DNA of 64,000 nt from Hepsetus odoe. Lineage: Eukaryota > Chordata > Actinopteri > Characiformes > Hepsetidae. The notes beneath the pieces are model-generated. The model was not told where the DNA came from. It worked only from the letters and a program-made list of their open reading frames with translations, and ran no database searches. The translations under genes and the position numbers were made by a program. Positions within the stretch are counted from its first letter, which is position 1, and every line of letters starts with the position of its first letter. Shown piece by piece: positions 54,339 to 64,000 of this stretch. The stretch spans positions 17,545,561 through 17,609,560 of the forward strand of contig CM029392.1 of the NCBI GenBank assembly GCA_017165825.1, read 5' to 3'.

Positions 54339-55150
54339 TCTTACTGCTATTGTTAGCGAGCGAATTAAACTGCTGCCTCACAATCTCACATTTTCTTCCA
54401 GATGTACTCTAGCAGTGAGATTTCTAAATGATCGGTTTGATCTATAAATGTGTAAATGTGAACATCCTGCACTCCACCTCTGCCCTCTCTTTATTTGGCT
54501 CCCACTGAGACTTCCGGCTCATCTCTCCCCATCGGGAGCCTCCCTGATCACAAAGGATTCCTCGACTGTTACCGTTGTTTTGCAGAAATGGTCTGATCTG
54601 ACCTTCCTCATCTGCTTCTGGCTTGACCTTGAGCTTGAAAGAAAACAATTAATCCTTCAGATGAATCGGTAATGAGCTTTGTGCTGCATCTCAAAACCCC
54701 AGCAAACATCTGAAATATTCATATCCATGAGCAAAGTTATCATCCCTTCATTCATATGCATACGGTTCCTCAAAACAAATGCTTAAAAAAACTGCTGACG
54801 GAGGAGCTCAGGGAATGGACACCATGTCAAACTGCTGATGTTTGTGAGTCAGTAAGGATTTAATTGAGAGATGCAAAAATGGCACAAAGACAACAGAAAG
54901 GGTTCAGTGAAAATCATTGTTTTAATCTCAAATTCACCGCTCAGCTAATTTATGAATCAGTGTGAAGTTTCTGCAGGATCTTTGGAGGTTCTCAGCGTTG
55001 TCCTTTTGCTTTAATGACTCAAACTCCACCAGTTTGTCTCTGATGATCCGATTGGATCCACCTGAGAGTCTGAACACACACTTTAGAGACTCACACACAC
55101 TCTCACCTTTCTGTTCACACACCTGAACTCGGTCAGCATCTCAAATGAGC
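54339..55150. other. Unassigned intergenic sequence
   Basis: No gene or repeat recognised. Confidence 0.4.
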
Positions 55151-55152
55151 TT

Positions 55153-55403
55153 AAAAGTGAAAGTGAAAGCGCAGTGAATGTGACTCTGTCATTGTGAACA
55201 CGGTGAACCACAACCAATCCGTTTTCTGTATTTAACACACATACTGTCCAGTGGGGGGCAGACATATCCGGCACCCAGGGAGCAATAATGGGGACGATAC
55301 CTTGATCAACGGTACCTTACAACAAGCTTCTGGCCCAGGGATTGAACCCACAATCTTCTGATCCTGGGGCCTCATCCCTAAACACTAGCCCACCACTGCC
55401 CCA
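55153..55403 (-). repeat. tRNA-like SINE A
   Basis: GGAGCAATAATGGGGACGAT, ACCTTGATCAACGGTACCTT, B-box complement GGATTGAACCCACAATC, head complement CACTAGCCCACCACTGCCCC and tail AAAAGTGAAAGTGAAAGC. Confidence 0.8.
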
Positions 55404-55960
55404 GAAGAAGAAGAATAAGGAGAAGGCTTGACGTGCAGAAGGTTTGATGCTGAATCTCTCCGACCCAGTGACACATCTATGTCTCCCTCGCTGTCCCACT
55501 AATCCATCGTGCTTTGAGGTGTTGCTCCACTAATGCTATGTTGACCTCCCCATCCCCCACCACCACCATGCTGGGACTGGTGGAACAGAGTGTATGCAGA
55601 CATGAGGACGCATCCCTCAACCAGCTTAATGTTTTCTTAGTCCACGTGTAAAATATTCAGCGTCACACACGCCCGGGCTGTTCCTGCGAACACAGCTGGG
55701 TAACAACACTTTCCAATCTACAGGGCTTGGACTCAACAACAGGTCCAGATATTTAACCTGCTTGATGTCTGCAAGGCATCGGCGCGTCTCTTAGATGACC
55801 TTCATCTTGTCTGAGACTGTCTGGGTTTCTGTGATGTGGAGTCTGGAGCTACCCTTTATACCTTTCTATTCTGTGAGACAGTAGGTTCAGTGATTTGTGT
55901 GCAAACCATGTAAATCCAGTCTAAACACAAACACAGTTTCATTCTAACCAGCTTTAAAGT
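55404..55960. other. Unassigned intergenic sequence
   Basis: 55.65-55.85 kb carries words (GGGCTGTTCCTGCGAACACA, GTCTGAGACTGTCTGGG) that look LINE-derived, but I cannot assign them. No gene. Confidence 0.3.
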
Positions 55961-55964
55961 CAGT

Positions 55965-56127
55965 ATTCACCACCACCACCGTTATTCTTCAGCACAGCCT
56001 CAACCCTCTTAGACCAGCTCATTTCTTTAAATCTTCCCAAAGCTCTTGAACGTCTGCTGCCTATTGTTCTGCGTTCTCTGCGGAGATGATCTCACATGGC
56101 TTCTGAAACTGCTCAGGTACAGAGACT
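55965..56127 (-). mobile_element. Tc1-like repeat family E, minus copy
   Basis: The plus sense reads CACCACCGTTATTCTTCAGC, CAGCCTCAACCCTCTTAGAC and CTGAAACTGCTCAGGTACAG, the reverse complement of 53.38-53.55 kb. Confidence 0.55.
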
Positions 56128-56199
56128 GAACTGAAAATAATGCATGAGCAGCCAGGTATGATTTGACTTATGCAAATAATTCAGGGATAAAATTCCCTC

Positions 56200-59100
56200 T
56201 ATATAGTGAATAGTTTATATAGAATATAGTGTATATAGTACAGTTTATATAGTGTATAGTGTATATAGTACAGTTTATATAGTATATAGTGTACATAGTA
56301 CAGTTTCTATAGTATATAGTGTATATAGAGACAGTTTATATAGTATATAGTGCATATAGAGACAGTTTCTATAGTATATAGTGTATATAGTACAGTTTAT
56401 ATAGAATATAGTGTATATAGTACAGTTTATACAGTATATAGTGTATATGGAACAGTTTATATAGAATATAGTGTATATAGTATAGTTTATATAGTATATA
56501 GTGTATATGGAACAGTTTTTATAGTATATAGTGTATATAGAGACAGTTTATATAGTATATAGTGTATACAGTACAGTTTATATAGTATATAGTGTATATA
56601 GTACCAGTTTATATAGTGTATAGTGTATATGGAACAGTTTTTATAGTATATAGTGTATATAGTGTATAGTTTATATAGTATATAGTGTATACAGTACAGT
56701 TTATATAGTATATAGTACAGTTTCTATAGTATATAGTGTATATAGTACAGTTTATATAGAACATAGTGTATATAGTACAGTTTATATAGTATATAGTGTA
56801 CATAGTACAGTTTATATAGTATATAGTGTATATCTAATGCAGTTTTATACAGTATATAGTGTATGAACAGTTTATATAGTATATAGTGTATATAGAGATG
56901 ATTATATAGTATAGTGTATATGGAACAGAACACTATAGTATATAAATGTATATAGAGAGACAGTTTATATAGTATATAGTGTATACAGTACAGTTTATAT
57001 AGTATATAGTGTATATAATACAGTTTATATAGTGTATAGTGTATATAGAGACAGTTTCATAGTATATAGTGTATATATTATAGTTATACAATGTAATTAC
57101 TATATGAGACAGTTCTATATTATATAGTGTATATAGTACAGTTTATATAGTATATAGTGCATATAGAGACAGTTTATATAGTGTATATAGGTACAGTTTA
57201 TATAGTATATAGTGTATATAGAGACAGTTTATATAGAATATAGTGTATATAGTACAGTTTATACCACATTTCCATAATTATTATGGAACAGTTTTATATA
57301 GTATATAGTGTATGTAATTGTGTATAGTTTATATAGTGTATAGTGGCATACATTTTAGTTTATATAATATATAATTGTATATAGTACAGTTTTATATAGT
57401 ATGTTGTATACAGATGATTTATAGTATAATTAGCCACATTAAAGTTTATATAAGTATATAAATTATATATGAGACAGTTTTGCATAGTATATGAATTGTA
57501 TATAGTGTATAGTTTTATATGGTATATAGTGTATACATTTAGTTATATAGTATATAGTGTATATAGTACAGTTTATATAGTATATAGTGTATATGGAACA
57601 GTTTTTATAGTATATAGTGCATACAGTAAAGTTTATATAGTATATAGTGTATGTAGGATACAGTTTATATAGTATATAGTGTATATAGAGACAGTTTTAT
57701 AATATATAGAGTACATAGTACAGTTTATATAACATTATAGTGTACATAATTACAGTTATATAATATATAATTGTATATAGAACGGATTTATATAGTATAT
57801 AGTGCATATAGAGACAGTTTTTATATGGTATATAGTGTATATAGTACAGTTTATAGAACATAGTGTATATAGACTGGTTCATATATTTTTTAATGTACCG
57901 TGCAGTTTATATAAGAATATAGTGTATATATTTTAGTATACAGTATATAGTGTATATGGAACAGTTTATATAGTATAGTGTATACAGGGCTGGTTATATA
58001 GTATATAGTGTATAAGACAGTTTTACATAATAATATATATTATATATAGTGTACAGTTTATATAGTATATAGTGTATACAGTACAGTTTATATAGTATAT
58101 AGTGTATATAGAAGATAATTTTAAATATATTACATTTTATATATTATAATTTTATATAGTATATAGTGTATATGGAACAGTTTTTATAGTATATAGTGCA
58201 TACAGTAAAGTTTATATAGTATATAGTGTATATAGAGACAGTTTATATAGTATATATTGTATATAGAACAGTTTTTATAATATATACATTATAATTACAT
58301 TATAAATATATAGTGTACATAAGTACAGTTTATATAGTATATAGTGTATATAGAGACAGTTTATATAGTATATAGTGCATATAGAGACAGTTTTTATAGT
58401 ATATAGTGTATATAGTACAGTTTATATAGAACATAGTGTATATAGTACAGTTTATATAGTATATAGTGTACATAGTACAGTTTATATAGAATATAGTGTA
58501 TATGGTACAGTTTATACAGTATACATAATTATATGAACAGTTTATATAATAGATATATAGTGTATATAGAGACAGTTTATATAGTATAAGTGTATATGGA
58601 ACAGTTTTTTATAGTATATAGTGTATATAAGTGTAGTTTATATAGTATATAGTGTATACGAGTACAGTTTATATAGTATATATAGTGTATATAGAGACAG
58701 TTTACAACATAGTATCCATAGTGTATATAGTACAGTTTATATAGTATATAATTAATATAATAGTTTCAATTTTATAATTATATAGTGCATACAGTAAAGT
58801 TTATATAGTATATAGTGTATATAGAGACAGTTTATATAGTATATAGTGTATATAGAGACAGTTTTATAATATATAGAGTATATAGTACAGTTTATAGAAA
58901 TTATATAGTGTATATAGTACAGTTTATATAGTGTATAGTGTATATAGAGACAGTTTATATAGTATATAGTGTATATGGAACCGTTTTGATAGTATATAGT
59001 GTATACTGTACAGTTTATAGTCATAGTGTATATAATTTAGTTATATAGTATATTGTGTATATAAGACAGTTTATATAGGATATATAGAGTATATAGTACA

Positions 59101-61210
59101 GTTTATATAGTATATAGTGTATATAGAGAGACAGTTTATATAGTTTATATAGAGACAGTTTATATAGTATATAGTGTATATAGTACAGTTTATATAGTAT
59201 ATAGTGTATATAGAGACAGTTTATATAGTGCATAGTGTATATAGTACAGTTTATATAGTATATAGTGTATATAGTACAGTTTATATAGTATATAGTGTAT
59301 ATAGAGAGACAGTTTATATAGTATATAATGTAGCATATAGTACAGTTTATATAATATACAGTATATATAGAGAGACAGTTTATATAGTATATGAGTGTAT
59401 ATAGGACAGTTTATATAGTTTATATAGAGACAGTTTATATAGTATATAGTGTATATAGTGCAGTTTATATAGTATATAGTGTATATAGAGACAGTTTATA
59501 TAGTGCATAGTGTATATAGTACAGTTTATATAGTATATAGTGTATATAGAGACAGTTTATATAGTTTATATAGAGACAGTTTATATAGTATATAGTGTAT
59601 ATAGTACAGTTTATATAGTATATAGTGTATACAGATAGTTATATAGTGCATAGTGTATATAGTACAGTTTATATAGTATATAGTGTATATAGTAGTTATA
59701 TAATTATATAGTATATATGAGATATAGTTATAGTATATAGTGTATATGGAACAGTTTTTATAGTATATAGTGTATATAGTACAGTTTATATAGTGTATAG
59801 TGTATATAGAGACGGTTTATATAGTGTATAGTGTATATAGAGACAGTTTTTATATAGTATATAGACATATAGTGTATATAGTACAGTTTATATAGTATAT
59901 AGTGTATATAGACAGTTTATATAGTATATAGTGTATGAAGACAGTTTATATATGATCATAGTATACCACATAGTACAGTTTATATAGTATATATAGTGTG
60001 TAGAATATGAGACTATATAATTATATAATGTATATATTACAGTTATATAATATACAGTTATATATAGAGACGGTTACTCTTAAATATATAGACGTATATA
60101 GAACAGTTTTTATAGTATATAATTATTATGTATTGGCTTTATATGTTATATAGTGTATATAGAGACGGTTTATATAGTATATAGTGTATACAGTACAGTT
60201 TATATAATTATATAGTGTATACAATTTGATTTATATAGTACTCCATAGTGTATATAGAGACAGTTTATATAGTATATAGTGTACATATAGTACAGTTTTA
60301 TATAGTATATAGTGTATATAGACAGTTTATATAGTATATAGTGTATATAGAGATAGTTTATATAGTATATAGTGTATACAGTACAGTTTATATAGTATAT
60401 AGTGTATACAGTACAGTTTATATAGTATATAGTGTATATAGAGGGGCAGCGGTGGCCACATGATCGGAGGATTCGAACCCCTTCCCAGTGGGTTGCCTGA
60501 GGTACCCTGGGAGCAGGGTGCGTCCCGTCCGCTCCTCCCTGCGATGGGCTGGCGACCTGTCCAGGGTGCATCCCCCGTCCTTGCGCTGGTTTGGACACCG
60601 GCACTCCCCTGCGACCCGTTTGGGACAAGCAGCAGATAATGGATGGATGGATGGATGATAGTGTATATAGAGACAGTTTATATAGTATACAGTGTATATA
60701 GAGACAGTTCTTATAGTGTATATGGAACAGTTATATGGTATATAATTCTGTAATTACAGTTATCCATAAATATATAGTATATATTACAGTTTATATAGTA
60801 TATAGAGACAGTTTGCCATAGTATATAGTGTATATAGAGACAGTTTATATAGTATATAGAGTATATGAAACAGTTTATATAGTATATAGTGTATACAGTA
60901 CAGTTTATATAGTCTATAGTGTATATAGTACAGTTTATATAGTGTATAGTGTATTTAGAGACAGTTTATATCATATATAGTGTATATAGAGAGAGTTTTT
61001 ATAGTATACTGTATATAATATAGTTTATATAGTATACAGTGTATATAGAGAAGAGTTTTTATAATTAGTATAGTGTATATAGTACAGTTTATACAATTAA
61101 CATAGTGTATATAAGTACAGTTTATATAGTATATAATGTATAAAGAGAGTTTTATAGTATATAGTGTGTATAATTACAGTTTATATTGTTGTATATGAGA
61201 CAATTTCTAC
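56200..61210. repeat. 5-kb AT-rich tandem array, unit about 30 bp
   Basis: About 150 units of ACAGTTTATATAGTATATAG + TGTATATAGT (30 bp), with a GAGACAGTT subtype and a GGAACAGTTTTTA subtype interspersed. Units are nested on a shorter TATATAGTG motif. Interrupted once at 60436-60656 by SINE and LINE-tail sequence. Many irregular units (AATTA, CCACA inserts) occur. All ORFs here (Tyr/Ile/Val repeats) are by-products. Confidence 0.95.
60436..60656 (+). mobile_element. SINE A fragment joined to a LINE 3' tail inside the AT array
   Basis: GGGGCAGCGGTGGCCACATG, B-box GGATTCGAACCCC and TGCCTGAGGTACC form a shortened SINE A head. It is followed by GATGGGCTGGCGACCTGTCC, AGGGTGCATCCCCCGTCCTT and GACAAGCAGCAGATAATGGA with (GGAT)n, the 3' tail of a common fish LINE. 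Confidence 0.75.
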
Positions 61211-63359
61211 TACACACTGTTTTCTAAATCTTTTGGATCAATAACATTTTCTGATTATTTTATTTTAAATGTTTTAATTAGTCTGAGAGATTTGGCTGAA
61301 TATGTATAAAATATTTTTACTCTTGCCTGCAGATTATGCAGATAATAAAGATGTAAACATCTGGACTGGTCATAGGTGTAGTTATTTGAAAATGTTAGAT
61401 AATTAACAAGCGGCTTAATTAAATGTTTCTTAATGAAAGTGAACTGAGTCTCTATTAAATATATGAGACACAATTACAAACCCTCTTCCTTCAGGAATTT
61501 TCTGACATTAAATACCTTATTTAGTCAAATACACACATAGATGTTTTGGTAATACAATGCGTACCAAAACCCACACATTTGGCCAGGAAATGGGACACTG
61601 TCTTGATCATTATCCCCAATGAGACGTCCAACACACTCCCATACACTGAACCAGTATGAACTTACACAGCTCTACCGTGCTCCCCTGCTGGGATCCTTTT
61701 AAGGTTGACCGACTGCTCTACTTTAAAACGTTCGGTGTTGAAAAGGTGTAAATCTGCCCTCTTTCTCCTGAAACAACATATTTACGACTTAAACTGGAGC
61801 AGAAGGGAACATATTGTACCTTTAAGGCCCATTTTCACCATTTTATACCTGCAGAAATTCACCTGCACAGCACCTTTTCTGTTGTTTGAGGTTTTGTGAG
61901 AAAGGGCTGTTTGATTTTTCATTTTCAGCCTGGGTTGTTTTAAGGCTTCAACCCTGTTGCACTTAGTATTGGGTGGAATCTCTATGAGCCCCTGCAGCGA
62001 ACGAAACACCGCAGTACCCCACACACACACACCTGAGCCACACAAACACACCACGCTCTGATGAATCATCCGACAGTGGGCGATTCAAAGCGCGTCCTCC
62101 TCCAGCGACAGTCTTTGTTGTCCTTGTTCTTGTCATATATAAATATAAATATATATATATTTTCTTTCTTCTTCTTCTTCTTCCATTTCATGCATCCTTC
62201 CTGCTCCCTTTTTTCCTCTTATCACTTCCTCCCTGTATCACTGCACTATGACAACCACGTTTTCTCTCTTGTTCACCCGGCAACAAGCCAGTTCCCCCCG
62301 CGAGCGCTGCTCCAGCTCAACCTATTAATGGCTAAAAGGGCTCTTACCACTAGGTGCCGTCCCTCCCTCGTCGACCATCTCCGCTGGGGTCTGATGGGGG
62401 CCCATTTTTTTGTCTCCAAAGGGATGCTCTGGTTACTATAGCAATATCAGAGGACAGCGTCTTCGGAAGCAGTGGGAAATTTCCATTCCGGAGTAATTAC
62501 AGGGATGGACTGAGTGGTGTGAGGAGGGAATAAGGGGGGCGTGAGGGAACCTAACCTTCCCACTTTAATGCACCAGAGTCTCCAGATACGAACTCCGTCC
62601 CGAGCAGGGGAAATGGGATGGGCTTTTAGTAGTCGGAGGACAAAAGCGATCTGACGGCCGGGCGTCTCCTCCATCTGTCACTTGTTCAAACTTCCGGCTG
62701 CTGGAGACAAGCTTGGAGCCCTGTGCTCTCCAGTGCATGTGATGTCTTCTGGATTTCCATCGAGATGGACAAGGGTCAGGACATGTCAAATCAAGACTAT
62801 CAATAACTTCCTGTCATCAGGGCAGGGGATAGTGACTATTTTGTTTTTATTTCTGTCCTGTCCACACATCCTGCACAAATAATAACCAAAGAAGAAACCA
62901 AAATGATATCATCTTGAATCTTTCTCAAGGCTAAATATTAAAATATCTCCACTCTATCACATTTTCTGAGGACCTGTCCCAGCTCTCACAGGGGTGAAAG
63001 GTGGGGACACCTCTGGACTGGTGTGATCTATCAAAATGTAGACACACAGAGAAACACATGCCACACAGACACTAGAGGGACGATTTATCATCTCCAGTCC
63101 ACCTGACATCAGGTCTTTGGATGCTGGGAGAAAACCAGACTCCTGGAGAGTCAGACCCAGGACCTTCTCATTGCTGCCCGTGTTGCCATTTAAAATATCA
63201 TTCAGCCTATTTCTAAACAATCTGTATTCATCGATTCAGAAACTGCAGTTAATTATACTGAGGAAATAAGATTAAATCATTATAAATAAATAGACAATTT
63301 AAAAGCAGCTTTTAAAAAAATTAAATTAGTTTGTGATAAATCAATAAACTGCAAACTAA
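61211..63359. other. Unassigned intergenic sequence
   Basis: An (AT)n/TTC-rich patch lies at about 62135-62185. Several ORFs of 60-130 codons on both strands have no motifs or splice context. No gene called. Confidence 0.4.
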
Positions 63360-63900
63360 CAAAACTGCCTTCCACAGTTTCCATCTTCTCCTTTTGACTG
63401 CTCCACAGGATCATCTCTGCTGCAAATCTATATCCTCTCTCACCACATCTATAAACCTCCTCTTTGTCCTTCCTCTTCCTCTTTCCTGGCAGCTCCATCT
63501 TCAACATCCTCCTCCTGATATACTCCTCGTGTCTCCTCTGGACACGTCCCAAACCAACACTGTCTCGCTTTTCTGACTTTGTCTCCAAACCGTCCAACAT
63601 GAGCTATCCCTCATCCTCGTCCCTCCTGACACGAATCTCAGCATCTTTAACTCCGACATCTCCAGCTGCACCGCCTGTCTTTTCATCCCCATCGCCAACA
63701 CATATAACATAGCTGGTCTCACTACCGTCCCCAACCCGTATAACATAGCTGATCTCACTACTGTCCTGTAAACCTTCTATTTTATTCTCGCTGGTCCCGT
63801 CTGTCACAGATCACTCCTGTCACTCTTCTTCACCCATTCCAACCTGCCTGCACTCTCTTCTTCTGCTCTCTTCCACACTGCATGTCCTCTGAACTGTCCA
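63360..63900 (-). mobile_element. RTE-like LINE 3' fragment, minus strand
   Basis: Minus-strand reading gives KRQAVQLEMSELKMLRF, GLGRVQRRHEEYIRRRMLKM and ELPGKRKRKDKEEVYRC, the same ORF tail as at 23.6 and 46.8 kb, with frameshifts. Upstream (higher coordinates) the repeated SETSYVI(R/C)VGDG words match the copy at 43.95 kb. Confidence 0.75.
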
Positions 63901-64000
63901 CCCGAGTATCTAAATATATATATATATGTTATATTCTCTCCATTATTGATTGTGTATATGGTGTTATTATTGTTATATGTGTGCTTTATGTTTATATGAA

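Noticed and set aside
56350..60628. Many Tyr/Val/Ile-repeat ORFs
   Set aside because: Products of the 30-bp AT repeat.
62061..62441. 126-codon ORF as a new gene
   Set aside because: Includes a low-complexity AT/TTC patch; no motif, no splice sites, no neighbouring exon.

Overview
The window is vertebrate nuclear DNA, almost certainly from a ray-finned (teleost) fish. Genes are split by GT-AG introns, tRNA-like SINEs, Tc1-type transposons and RTE-like LINE pieces are abundant, and the gene order matches the vertebrate block asb15 - lmod2 - wasl (the first two on +, wasl on -). The species cannot be fixed from the sequence.

Layout. 1.2-5.1 kb: asb15 (ankyrin/SOCS-box protein), last seven coding exons; the 5' end is not recognised here. 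8.2-12.6 kb: lmod2 (leiomodin-2), complete in three exons including a 27-nt last exon. 15.3-42.4 kb: wasl (N-WASP) on the minus strand, convergent with lmod2, with large repeat-filled introns. 42.4-64 kb: no convincing gene, only SINEs, LINE tails, MITE-like elements, minisatellites, CA and GATA arrays, a 5-kb AT-rich tandem array (56.2-61.2 kb) and an RTE-like LINE end.

The most interesting observation is inside wasl. Exons 1 and 2 look intact, and so do the exons for the basic/CRIB/GBD, proline-rich and VCA parts. Exons 3-5, which finish the WH1 domain, are recognisable but broken: exon 3 is out of phase and has no GT donor, exon 4 has about three 1-nt losses, an early stop and no GT donor, and exon 5 is one base short. 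Downstream of them, a CpG-rich exon (25449-25743) carries a 98-codon ORF that opens with ATG and ends in exactly the phase needed to splice into the first intact downstream exon. This predicts an N-WASP of about 447 residues with no WH1 domain, made from an internal promoter. Error-prone long-read consensus is the main competing explanation for the lesions.

asb15 and lmod2 are muscle genes (an E3-ligase adaptor and a thin-filament actin nucleator); wasl encodes the Arp2/3 activator. All three assignments rest on protein motifs read by eye and on synteny; no database search was run.
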